The translations under genes were made by a program, and so were the position numbers. Below the pieces are notes generated by a model. It was not told the DNA's origin and searched no databases. It was given only the letters and a program-made list of their open reading frames with translations. Shown here in pieces: positions 7,975 to 15,407 of a stretch of DNA of 15,723 nucleotides. Location: positions 1 to 15,723 of the forward strand of contig CAJMQU010000072.1 of assembly GCA_905215555.1 (NCBI GenBank), in the 5' to 3' direction. Position 1 is the stretch's first letter, and each line of letters opens with the position of its first letter. The DNA comes from an uncultured bacterium. GTDB lineage: Bacteria > Bacteroidota > Bacteroidia > Bacteroidales > Bacteroidaceae.

Positions 7975-8042
7975 AGTGTCAATCCTATGGTAGAATGAAA
8001 GGTTCTCTTTATGTTTTCAGACTTTTGTTCAAGTCAGTTAGG

Positions 8043-8050
8043 CAAATGTA
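8043..8050 (-). promoter_or_regulatory. -7 box of the small locus downstream of rho
   Basis: TACATTTG on the minus strand (8050-8043) fits TAnnTTTG. The -33 region falls in the outer arm of the rho terminator, where only a T run (about 8073-8069) is seen. A start near 8037 would give a leader of about 60 bases to ATG 7974 and a transcript of about 360 bases to the hairpin at 7679-7718. The stretch 7975-8042 holds no other feature that I can see. Confidence 0.45.
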
Positions 8051-8069
8051 ACAAAAAGAGGGAAATGAA

Positions 8070-8111
8070 AAAGCTTCCGATTACACTTTTGGATGTAATT
8101 GGAAGCTTTTG
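8070..8111 (-). terminator. Hairpin terminator after rho
   Basis: A 17-pair stem: AAAAGCTTCC (8070-8079) pairs with GGAAGCTTTT (8102-8111), then G8080 with T8101 as a wobble pair, then ATTACA (8081-8086) with TGTAAT (8095-8100), leaving an 8-base loop. It starts 24 bases beyond the rho stop. The arms end in A/T runs, so it could stop transcription in both directions. The termination factor's own gene thus ends at an apparently intrinsic terminator. Confidence 0.85.
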
Positions 8112-8135
8112 TACGATGTCGTAAAGAGATAGGTC

Positions 8136-10175
8136 TTAACTGTTCATACTCATCAGGAATTCGTCGTTGTCTTTGGTCTTTTCCATGCGGTCTTTCACAA
8201 AGTCCATTGCCTCTATCGGATTCATATCGGCCAAATACTTGCGAAGTATCCACATACGGTCCAACGTTTGTTTGTCTTGCAGTAGGTCGTCGCGGCGAGT
8301 GCTGGATGCAACGATATTGACAGCAGGGAAAATACGCTTGTTGGACAGATTGCGGTCGAGTTGCAACTCCATATTACCTGTACCTTTAAATTCTTCGAAG
8401 ATAACTTCGTCCATTTTAGAACCGGTATCAATTAGCGCAGTGGCCAGAATGGTGAGTGAACCACCGTTTTCAATGTTACGGGCAGCACCAAAAAAACGTT
8501 TGGGCTTGTGCAGTGCATTAGCATCCACACCACCGGAAAGTACTTTACCTGAAGCAGGAGAAACCGTGTTGTAAGCACGTGCCAGACGGGTGATAGAATC
8601 GAGGAAGATAACTACATCATGTCCGCACTCTACCAGTCTTTTTGCTTTTTCCAGCACGATACCGGCAATCTTCACGTGGCGTTCGGCAGGCTCGTCGAAA
8701 GTTGAGGCGATGACTTCGGCATTTACGGTGCGTGCCATATCGGTTACTTCTTCCGGGCGTTCATCAATCAATAACATAATCATGTAAACTTCCGGGTGAT
8801 TTGCTGCAATGGCGTTCGCGATGTCTTTCATCAAAATCGTCTTACCGGTCTTGGGCTGTGCCACAATCAGTGCACGTTGTCCTTTACCAATAGGAGCGAA
8901 AAGATCGACTACGCGGGCAGACATAGAATCGGAGTAACCACCTTTACACAATCTGAACTTTTCATCGGGGAACAACGGAGTGAGATGTTCGAAAGGTACG
9001 CGATCACGCACGAAAGCCGGATCGCGTCCGTTGATTTTCTCCACTTTCACCAACGGAAAATATTTTTCTCCTTCCTTCGGCGGACGGATAACACCTTCCA
9101 CAACATCGCCGGTTTTCAGACCGAAGAGTTTGATTTGGGATTGTGATACGTAAATATCGTCCGGTGAAGAAAGATAATTGTAATCGGAAGAGCGAAGGAA
9201 ACCGTAGCCATCCTGCATGATTTCCAGTACACCCGTACCGGTCAGGATGTCGTCGAATTCGTATACCTTTTCACGTTCAACCACTGGTCTGCGTTCAGGA
9301 ACAGACGCATAATTGTCACCGTTATTCTGTGGTTGTGCGGGACGCTGCTGTACGGGGCGTTGGCTGTTGCGGTTGTTATTATTATAAGGAGTATTGTTGT
9401 TGTCACGAGGACGAAGGCGTGGACGTTGTGGCATTGCAGGGACAGGTTCTGTTGTGGGGGCCACTATAGAAGTTTCAGCCTTGGTAGCTTCAAATTTTCC
9501 GAGAAGTTCAGAAGGAAGTTCTACTTTTTCGGTCGGAAGGTCTTCGATGGGAATAAAATCATCTTCGGGTTCTGACAAAATTGGACTGTCTTCCACTACG
9601 TTTTTTTTTACTACTTGTGGTGCTGTTGTTTTTGGTGTTACAACTTTGGGAGTTTCTGCTTCAAAAGTAAGTTCTGGCTCCGCCTTTTTGGACTCTTCCT
9701 TTACAATTGGCGCGGGTGTTTTTTCTTCTGTTTTAACTTTGCGCGGACGTCCCGGTTTACGCTTTGGAGCAGTTGTTATTTCTGCTTTTTCAGGTGTGAC
9801 AACCGTGGACGCTTCATGGGTTTTTTCTGCTGCCGGAGCTTTCACTGTCTCCACCGGCCGAACTTTAGCAGATACGGTTGTAGTGTCAGCTTTAGTTTTG
9901 GTGAGATCACCATTCTTATTGGCGCTGAAAACTTTGTCAGTACTCTCTTTTTTTACGGTTACGCGGGTACGTTTATCTTGTCTTTCTACTTTACGCTCTT
10001 CTTTCAGCTTTTCAGCAGCAACCTTTTTAGTAGCACCTGCGATGGCTTGTTCATCAAGTATCTTGTAAACAAGTTCTTCTTTTTTTAGTGAGTCTGTCTT
10101 TTTGATACCCAGTTCTTGGGCAATAGTTTGAAGTTCCGACAAATTCTTGTCGTTCAATTGAATGATATTATACAT
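8136..10175 (-). CDS. rho: Transcription termination factor Rho with long disordered insert
   Basis: Rho is a hexameric RNA helicase that ends transcription of untranslated RNA. The 679 residues are far longer than the roughly 420 of E. coli Rho. Order: Rho_N domain (about 3-43); a disordered insert (about 45-300) rich in Lys, Glu, Pro, Thr and Ala, with an AT-hook-like KRKPGRPRKV (138-147) and an Asn/Gln-rich tract (258-287); the RNA-binding cold-shock domain (about 303-385, with DGYGFLRS at 322-329); then the RecA-type ATPase. The ATPase shows Walker A AQPKTGKT (439-446), Walker B VVIFLDS (521-527), the Q-loop region SGGVDANALHKPKRFFGAAR (547-566) and the R-loop region DTGSKMDEVIFEEFKGTGNM (583-602). 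All motor motifs are intact. The Rho of Bacteroides thetaiotaomicron is reported to phase-separate through such an insert, with effects on gut fitness; that this Rho does so is inference. The leader is long (up to about 190 bases), which would allow autoregulation. Confidence 0.98.
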   Translation of the reverse strand: MYNIIQLNDKNLSELQTIAQELGIKKTDSLKKEELVYKILDEQAIAGATKKVAAEKLKEERKVERQDKRTRVTVKKESTDKVFSANKNGDLTKTKADTTTVSAKVRPVETVKAPAAEKTHEASTVVTPEKAEITTAPKRKPGRPRKVKTEEKTPAPIVKEESKKAEPELTFEAETPKVVTPKTTAPQVVKKNVVEDSPILSEPEDDFIPIEDLPTEKVELPSELLGKFEATKAETSIVAPTTEPVPAMPQRPRLRPRDNNNTPYNNNNRNSQRPVQQRPAQPQNNGDNYASVPERRPVVEREKVYEFDDILTGTGVLEIMQDGYGFLRSSDYNYLSSPDDIYVSQSQIKLFGLKTGDVVEGVIRPPKEGEKYFPLVKVEKINGRDPAFVRDRVPFEHLTPLFPDEKFRLCKGGYSDSMSARVVDLFAPIGKGQRALIVAQPKTGKTILMKDIANAIAANHPEVYMIMLLIDERPEEVTDMARTVNAEVIASTFDEPAERHVKIAGIVLEKAKRLVECGHDVVIFLDSITRLARAYNTVSPASGKVLSGGVDANALHKPKRFFGAARNIENGGSLTILATALIDTGSKMDEVIFEEFKGTGNMELQLDRNLSNKRIFPAVNIVASSTRRDDLLQDKQTLDRMWILRKYLADMNPIEAMDFVKDRMEKTKDNDEFLMSMNS

Positions 10176-10262
10176 ACAGTATATATGTGAATGATTTAAT
10201 ATTTCTTTTGTTATTGGACAGATATGTTCACACAGCTGCGTTTGTCGTTACAAGCAACGTGG

Positions 10263-10403
10263 CAAATATACCTTCTATTTAAAATACTATGATTCTGGGA
10301 TATTTATTATTGAACCGGAAATCTGTTTAACTTCCACCACTTAGGAGTTGCAGATTGTTTCAACGGTGCAAAGGTAATAAATATTTTTGGTTTCATAAAC
10401 AAA
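10263..10403 (-). promoter_or_regulatory. rho promoter region with two -7 candidates and a long leader
   Basis: On the minus strand TTTG (10403-10400) stands 23 bases before TACCTTTG (10376-10369). The -7 match is exact and the spacing slightly long. Transcription from it would leave a leader of about 190 bases before the rho ATG. A second -7 box, TATATTTG (10270-10263), lies inside that leader and would give about 80 bases, but I find no -33 for it. Short dyads occur near the start codon (TTCAATTGAA at 10153-10162; ATACAGTAT around 10174-10182). I see no convincing leader peptide or terminator hairpin here. Confidence 0.45.
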
Positions 10404-10429
10404 TCGTCTTTTTTTTAATTTTAAAACTT

Positions 10430-10437
10430 TATCTTTG
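10430..10437 (+). promoter_or_regulatory. -7 box of the EFR1-family gene
   Basis: TATCTTTG (10430-10437) is an exact TAnnTTTG match. The -33 position (about 10406-10412) is T-rich but lacks TTTG. Transcription would start near 10443, about 26 bases before ATG 10469, and runs back-to-back with the rho promoter. Confidence 0.55.
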
Positions 10438-10468
10438 CTAAATAAACAAAGAAAAAGTGCATAAAATT

Positions 10469-11299
10469 ATGGATATAAACGAAGTTCATCTCATCTGTTT
10501 CTCGCCCACTCGTACCTCTAAACAAGTTGGCGAAGCAATTGTTCGCGGAGCAGGGCTAACAAATTTTATTACGACGGATTTAACATTACATACAGCCGAA
10601 GTGAATATTGCGGAGAATACACTGACCGTGATTGCTGTGCCCGTGTATGGCGGTAAAGTTGCTCCTTTGGCTATGGAGCGTTTGCAAGGGATTCATGCAT
10701 CGGGGGCTCCGGTAGTATTGGTGGTAGTTTATGGTAATCGAGCTTATGAGAAGGCTTTGATGGAACTGGATGCATTTGCCGCTGCTCAGGGCTTTAAAGT
10801 GATTGCAGGAGCTACATTTGTAGGAGAACATTCTTATAGTACGGAGCAATATCCGGTTGCTGCAGGGCGTCCGGATACATACGATTTGCAGTATGCTGAG
10901 GAATTTGGTGCGAAACTGCGTACAAAAATTAATGCAGCTGCGGATATGGAACATTTATATCCGGTAGATGTGAAACGTATTCAGCGTCCCCGCCAGCCTT
11001 TTTTGCCTTTGTTCAAGTTTTTGCGTCGGGTGATAAAATTGCGGAAAAGTGGTGTACCTCTGCCACGTGTGCCGGAAGTGAATGCGGAGCTGTGTACGCA
11101 TTGTGGCATTTGTGCGGCTCATTGCCCTTCGGGAGCTATTATAAAAGGTGATGAGTGCAATACGATTGCGGAAAAGTGCATCAAGTGTTGTGCTTGTGTT
11201 AAGGGCTGCCCGTTTAAGGCACGGACGTATGATACTCCGTTTGCGGCATTGCTTGCAGATTGTTTTGTACGGCAGAAAGAGCCGCGAATCATCATTTGA
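10469..11299 (+). CDS. EFR1-family flavodoxin-like / 2x[4Fe-4S] ferredoxin protein
   Basis: A 276-residue cytoplasmic electron-transfer protein in two parts. The N-terminal flavodoxin-like domain (about 1-150) has a phosphate-loop-like stretch CFSPTRTSKQVGEA (10-23) and AVPVYGGKVAP (56-66). The C-terminal bacterial ferredoxin domain has two C-x2-C-x2-C-x3-C clusters: Cys209, 212, 215, 219 (CTHCGICAAHC) and Cys237, 240, 243, 247 (CIKCCACVKGC). It probably binds FMN and two [4Fe-4S] clusters; the redox partner is unknown. I chose ATG at 10469. A GTG 12 bases upstream in the same frame (10457) would leave a leader of only about 14 bases. The gene stands alone, divergent from rho and convergent with tilS, with a hairpin at its 3' end. 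Confidence 0.88.
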   Translation: MDINEVHLICFSPTRTSKQVGEAIVRGAGLTNFITTDLTLHTAEVNIAENTLTVIAVPVYGGKVAPLAMERLQGIHASGAPVVLVVVYGNRAYEKALMELDAFAAAQGFKVIAGATFVGEHSYSTEQYPVAAGRPDTYDLQYAEEFGAKLRTKINAAADMEHLYPVDVKRIQRPRQPFLPLFKFLRRVIKLRKSGVPLPRVPEVNAELCTHCGICAAHCPSGAIIKGDECNTIAEKCIKCCACVKGCPFKARTYDTPFAALLADCFVRQKEPRIII

Positions 11300-11319
11300 A
11301 TCATTAATTGATTTTTGTG

Positions 11320-11356
11320 AAAAGGTTATTTCCGGTTTGTGCGGAAGTAACCTTTT
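11320..11356. terminator. Shared hairpin terminator between EFR1 gene and tilS
   Basis: A 14-pair stem AAAAGGTTATTTCC (11320-11333) / GGAAGTAACCTTTT (11343-11356) with one G-T wobble and a 9-base loop. It starts 20 bases after the EFR1 stop. The A/T-ended arms let it act in both directions, so it can also end minus-strand tilS transcripts about 90 bases past their stop. The 89 bases between hairpin and tilS (11357-11445) hold only the small dyad AAATG-TTG-CATTT near 11412-11424. Confidence 0.85.
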
Positions 11357-11445
11357 GGGGGTGAGTATTAATTCATTCCTTATGGAGAAACAAATTAGCA
11401 TTCGCGAACAAAAATGTTGCATTTCGTATCTTCGAAACTGAGCTG

Positions 11446-12783
11446 TCATAGGAAGAAGGGGTAGCGCTGATTGTTTTGCGGGATAAGCTTAATGATGAGT
11501 ATCCGGCGGGTATTTTCATCTATTCTGAAACGGTTGTCTGTACGTTCGCCAATCAACCAAATGATATGTTTACCACTGCAAAGTACCCATTGTTGCTCTT
11601 TGCGTAGAAGGGAGAACTTCCGGTCAGTGAGGTAATCGCTTACTTTTTTTCGTCCTGTCATGCCGAAAGGGATAAAATTGTCCCCTTGTTGGCAAAGTCT
11701 TACAGTGAGAGGCTGTTTGAGCTTGTCTGCATCGAAGCAGGCAATAGTCCGTTCGCGGGGAATCACGAAGTTGTCCGTAACTTCCCGTTTTTCCATTATC
11801 AATCGGAAGGGTAGGGAGGGATCGTCCGGAAATAATACGGTTGGAGTTTTGGAAAGGTTGGCAGGAGTCACTAGTAATAAGTCCCGATCCTTGATGACAC
11901 GCCAGTCTTTGCTAAGAAATATTTTTCCCGGTTGCCTATCCAGAGAAGCGAAAATATCTTTGATTTGCGTACCGTTAAAACCTAATGGGGATAAGATTTC
12001 AAATAATAAGGTTTCCGGTGCAGGTTCTTCCAGCAAGGAGGCTATCCGGATGCCTTGTCCAGTCTGCACCTTTTGTTTCCCTTCTTCTATACTTTTGTTG
12101 TATAATTGCATTGCGTCATTCAGATGCTTAGCAGTGCGGAGAAGACTTTCTTTTACCGAAGGATTGATTTCTTGCATGAGGGGCAATAGGTTGAGCCTTA
12201 TTTTATTGCGTGTATACTCATCTTGCAGGTTAGTGCTATCGGTTACGTAAATCTGTCCGATTTCTTGTAGATATTCTGTTATTTCTTTTCGATCGATACA
12301 TAGCAAAGGTCGGACTATTTTCCCGTTTTTAGGGCGAATGCCGAGCAGCCCGTTGATGCCTGTTCCGCGGATAAGGTTGAGTAGTAGTGTTTCCACACTA
12401 TCGTCCTTATGATGGGCTACGGCAATGACGTCTGCCTCCTGTTGCAAGCGGAGTTCTTCAAACCAGGCATAACGCAACTCACGCGCAGCCATTTCAATGG
12501 AGATGTGTCGTAGGGTAGCTTCTTCTGTAGTTTGGAAATGCCGGATATGTAATGGAACTTCCAGTTGCAGGCATAGTTTGCGGACGAACATCTCGTCCCG
12601 GTCCGATTCATTGCCTCGCAGATGAAAATTGCAGTGGGCTGCTTCACAAGTATATCCCATGTCAAGAAGCAGGCATAGCAATGCCACCGAGTCAGCTCCG
12701 CCGCTCAGTGTTACCAAGACTTTGTCTTTCAGACTAAAAAGATGTTCTTGTTTGATATATTGTTCTATCTTCCTCTTATCCAT
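11446..12783 (-). CDS. tilS: tRNA(Ile)-lysidine synthetase
   Basis: TilS uses ATP to attach lysine to C34 of the CAU-anticodon tRNA-Ile, so that it reads AUA as isoleucine; it is usually essential. The product is 445 residues from ATG 12783. The N-terminal PP-loop ATPase has SGGADS (27-32), the HCNFHLRG region (50-57) and AHHKDDSVET (123-132). It is followed by the RNKIRLNLLP signature (192-201) and a C-terminal TilS domain with GDNFIPFGMTGRKKVSDYL (367-385). An in-frame ATG at 12798 would add five residues, but it lies in front of a TATCTTTG promoter box, so it cannot be used from that promoter. From ATG 12783 the mRNA would have almost no leader. The gene is divergent from feoAB and convergent with the EFR1 gene. 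Confidence 0.95.
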   Translation of the reverse strand: MDKRKIEQYIKQEHLFSLKDKVLVTLSGGADSVALLCLLLDMGYTCEAAHCNFHLRGNESDRDEMFVRKLCLQLEVPLHIRHFQTTEEATLRHISIEMAARELRYAWFEELRLQQEADVIAVAHHKDDSVETLLLNLIRGTGINGLLGIRPKNGKIVRPLLCIDRKEITEYLQEIGQIYVTDSTNLQDEYTRNKIRLNLLPLMQEINPSVKESLLRTAKHLNDAMQLYNKSIEEGKQKVQTGQGIRIASLLEEPAPETLLFEILSPLGFNGTQIKDIFASLDRQPGKIFLSKDWRVIKDRDLLLVTPANLSKTPTVLFPDDPSLPFRLIMEKREVTDNFVIPRERTIACFDADKLKQPLTVRLCQQGDNFIPFGMTGRKKVSDYLTDRKFSLLRKEQQWVLCSGKHIIWLIGERTDNRFRIDENTRRILIIKLIPQNNQRYPFFL

Positions 12784-12787
12784 GTTG

Positions 12788-12795
12788 CAAAGATA
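12788..12795 (-). promoter_or_regulatory. -7 box of tilS, implying a leaderless mRNA
   Basis: TATCTTTG on the minus strand (12795-12788) fits TAnnTTTG exactly. Only CAAC separates it from ATG 12783-12781, so transcription would start at or next to the A of the start codon. No TTTG is found 19-21 bases upstream. Confidence 0.5.
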
Positions 12796-12875
12796 CATTT
12801 TATTCGATTATTTCCGGTAATTATCATTTGGAAACATATTCATTCTTATTCCTTATTTAAAAACAATCTAAATAA

Positions 12876-12907
12876 TTTGTGTGCTACATACAAAACTTTT
12901 ATCTTTG
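12876..12907 (+). promoter_or_regulatory. feoAB promoter, near-ideal Bacteroides consensus
   Basis: TTTG (12876-12879), 20-base spacer, TATCTTTG (12900-12907): the best promoter match in the window together with that of tRNA-His. Transcription would start near 12913, leaving about 23 bases to ATG 12936. I could not identify a convincing Fur or DtxR operator. An imperfect ACAA-N10-TTGT dyad overlaps the -33 box. Confidence 0.75.
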
Positions 12908-12935
12908 TGCCAAAATTAATGAAAGTGAGAAGACT

Positions 12936-15407
12936 ATGCGTTTGTCCGAATTAAAAACAGGAGAAAAAGGTGTAATCGTTAAAGTACTGGGACACGGCGG
13001 TTTCCGTAAACGAATTGTAGAAATGGGGTTCATTAAAGGCAAAACTGTGGAAGTCTTGCTGAATGCTCCGCTGAAAGATCCTATCAAGTATAAAGTAATG
13101 GATTATGAAATTTCTCTGCGTCGCCAGGAAGCGGGGATGATTGAAATTATTAGCGAACAGGAAGCGAAAGAACAAGCGACGAAACAAGACTATCATCCCG
13201 GAATGAGTGAAGATATTTATCCGGGTGATGAAGTGCTGAAACGCATTGCTCTTGGCAAACGCCGCACTATTAATGTTGCTTTAGTCGGTAATCCTAATTG
13301 TGGGAAAACTTCTCTGTTTAACATCGCTTCCGGTTCACACGAGCATGTAGGTAATTACAGTGGTGTTACGGTGGATGCCAAGGAGGGGTACTTTAATTTT
13401 CAAGGCTACCAACTCCGTATTGTTGACTTGCCTGGTACGTATTCTTTGTCAGCCTATAGTCCCGAAGAAATGTATGTTCGCCATCATATCATCAATGAAA
13501 CGCCGGATATCGTAATCAATGTGGTAGATTCTTCTAATCTGGAACGTAATCTTTATCTCACAACTCAGTTGATTGACATGAACGTGCGCATGGTGATGGC
13601 GCTCAATATGTATGATGAGCTGGAAGCCAGTGGTAATACGCTGGATTATATGACACTTAGCCAATTGTTTGGTGTTCCCATGGTGCCTACTGTTTCGCGT
13701 ACGGGGAAAGGTATTGAAGAACTGTTTCATGTCGTTATCAGTATTTACGAAGGAGCCGACTTTCTGGATCAGAAAGAGAATGTGCGTACAGAGGTTATGC
13801 AGGATTTGCGGGAATGGCATAAGGAATATGTACCTGAATATAGTGCCGGTGCTCATAAAGAGGAAGAGGGACGCCATCATGGTTTCTATCGTCATATCCA
13901 CATCAATCATGGACCGGAGTTGGAACGCAGCATCGAAGAGGCAAAGCACGTCATCAGTGAAAATGAAGATATCCGGCATAAATATTCTACCCGTTTTCTG
14001 GCTATCAAGCTGTTGGAGAATGACTCTGAATTGGAGAAATTAGTCGGAACCCTGCCCAATGGAAAAAAAATTATAGCTGTCCGTGATCAAGAAAGCCGAC
14101 GTATTCGTGAGGTGCTGAATGAGGATTGCGAACAGGCAATCACTGATGCTAAATATGGTTTTATCTCCGGTGCTCTTAAAGAAACATTTGTAGATAATCA
14201 TTTGGATAAAGAGCATACGACACGTGTGATAGATTCTATTGTGACGCATCGTTTTTGGGGATTTCCTATTTTCTTTCTTTTCATGTACCTTATGTTTGAG
14301 GGCACATTCGTGCTTGGTGAATATCCGATGATGGGCATCGAATGGTTGGTAGAGGTTATTGGAAATCTGATACGTGATAATATGTCGGATGGACCGTTGA
14401 AAGATCTCTTGGTGGATGGTATCGTAGGTGGTGTAGGGGGCGTTATCGTTTTCTTGCCCAATATTCTTATCCTTTATTTCTGTATATCGTTGATGGAAGA
14501 CTCCGGCTATATGGCACGTGCGGCGTTTATTATGGATAAGATCATGCATAAAATGGGCCTGCACGGTAAATCTTTTATCCCTTTGATTATGGGTTTCGGA
14601 TGTAATGTTCCTGCTATTATGGCTTCGCGTACTATTGAAAACCGCAAAAGTCGTCTGATTACTATGCTTGTTAATCCGTTGATGTCATGCAGTGCCCGCT
14701 TACCTATTTATTTGTTGTTGGTAGGTGCTTTCTTCCCGAACAATGGTAGTTTGATATTGTTGCTTATATACTCGATAGGAATTCTGTTGGCGGTTCTGTT
14801 GGCGCGTTTGTTTAGCCGTTTTTTGGTGAAGGGGGATGATACGCCGTTTGTAATGGAACTTCCGCCTTATCGTCTGCCGACTGCAAAAGTTATTCTCCGG
14901 CATACTTGGGAGAAGGGGGCGCAATATCTTCGTAAGATGGGTGGTATTATCATGATAGCCTCTATTGTGATATGGGCGTTGGGATATTATCCTAACCATG
15001 ACGTGTATGAAACGGTTGCCGAACAACAAGAGAATTCTTATATCGGGCAGATAGGGAAAGCAATGGAGCCGGTTATCGAGCCATTGGGCTTTGATTGGAA
15101 ACTGGGTATTGGTATACTTTCGGGGGTAGGAGCCAAGGAATTGGTGGTAAGTACGTTGGGAGTGCTTTATACGAATGATGCGGAAGCCGATGTGGTAAGT
15201 CTTGCTGAACGTATTCCTATTACACCGCTGGTGGCTTTCTGTTATATGGTGTTTGTATTGATATACTTTCCGTGTATTGCTACGATTGTAGCCATTAAGC
15301 AGGAGGCTGGTAGCTGGAAATGGGCACTGTTTACGGCGGTGTACACCACATTGCTTGCATGGGTGATGGCTTTTGCTATATATAGAATAGGAGGATTATT
15401 TGTATGA
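12936..15407 (+). CDS. feoB: FeoA-FeoB fusion, ferrous iron transport protein
   Basis: An 823-residue inner-membrane Fe(II) importer. Residues 1-72 form a FeoA (SH3-like) domain fused in front of FeoB. After a linker, the GTPase domain shows G1 GNPNCGKTS (118-126), the switch region around NYSGVTVD (140-147), G3 DLPG (164-167) and G4 NMYD (224-227). A helical GDI-like region follows, with an unusual His-rich patch (His307, 314, 315, 320, 322, 325). The membrane domain runs from about 440 to the end with Gate motifs, including MGFGCNVPAIMASR (552-565) and SCSARLPIY (584-592), whose Cys residues are conserved in the family. The open frame reaches back to 12879, but that start lies within the promoter, so ATG 12936 is the start; it also begins FeoA exactly (MRLSELKTGEKG). 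It overlaps the following gene by 4 bases. Confidence 0.96.
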   Translation: MRLSELKTGEKGVIVKVLGHGGFRKRIVEMGFIKGKTVEVLLNAPLKDPIKYKVMDYEISLRRQEAGMIEIISEQEAKEQATKQDYHPGMSEDIYPGDEVLKRIALGKRRTINVALVGNPNCGKTSLFNIASGSHEHVGNYSGVTVDAKEGYFNFQGYQLRIVDLPGTYSLSAYSPEEMYVRHHIINETPDIVINVVDSSNLERNLYLTTQLIDMNVRMVMALNMYDELEASGNTLDYMTLSQLFGVPMVPTVSRTGKGIEELFHVVISIYEGADFLDQKENVRTEVMQDLREWHKEYVPEYSAGAHKEEEGRHHGFYRHIHINHGPELERSIEEAKHVISENEDIRHKYSTRFLAIKLLENDSELEKLVGTLPNGKKIIAVRDQESRRIREVLNEDCEQAITDAKYGFISGALKETFVDNHLDKEHTTRVIDSIVTHRFWGFPIFFLFMYLMFEGTFVLGEYPMMGIEWLVEVIGNLIRDNMSDGPLKDLLVDGIVGGVGGVIVFLPNILILYFCISLMEDSGYMARAAFIMDKIMHKMGLHGKSFIPLIMGFGCNVPAIMASRTIENRKSRLITMLVNPLMSCSARLPIYLLLVGAFFPNNGSLILLLIYSIGILLAVLLARLFSRFLVKGDDTPFVMELPPYRLPTAKVILRHTWEKGAQYLRKMGGIIMIASIVIWALGYYPNHDVYETVAEQQENSYIGQIGKAMEPVIEPLGFDWKLGIGILSGVGAKELVVSTLGVLYTNDAEADVVSLAERIPITPLVAFCYMVFVLIYFPCIATIVAIKQEAGSWKWALFTAVYTTLLAWVMAFAIYRIGGLFV

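Noticed and set aside
7754..7993. Plus-strand 79-codon open frame in the rho-kinase gap
   Set aside because: No promoter or motif on the plus strand. The minus strand carries the promoter, terminator and protein-like frames.
9394..10068. Plus-strand 224-codon open frame opposite rho
   Set aside because: It is antisense to the low-complexity Rho insert; Ser/Phe/Val/Thr-rich composition follows from the biased sense codons.
10457..10468. GTG start adding four residues to the EFR1-family protein
   Set aside because: It sits only about 14 bases from the predicted transcription start, and ATG 10469 directly precedes the flavodoxin-like strand; not excluded but less likely.
11660..12250. Plus-strand 196-codon open frame opposite tilS
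   Set aside because: Antisense shadow of a clearly identified gene, with no family motif.
12863..12880. Fur/DtxR-like operator at the feoAB promoter (ACAA-N10-TTGT dyad)
   Set aside because: Only four bases per arm match in an A/T-rich region; too weak to call without comparing relatives.
12879..12935. Upstream extension of feoAB starting at ATG 12879
   Set aside because: It lies inside the promoter (TTTG at 12876-12879, -7 box at 12900-12907), so it cannot be transcribed from it, and the added residues are not part of FeoA.
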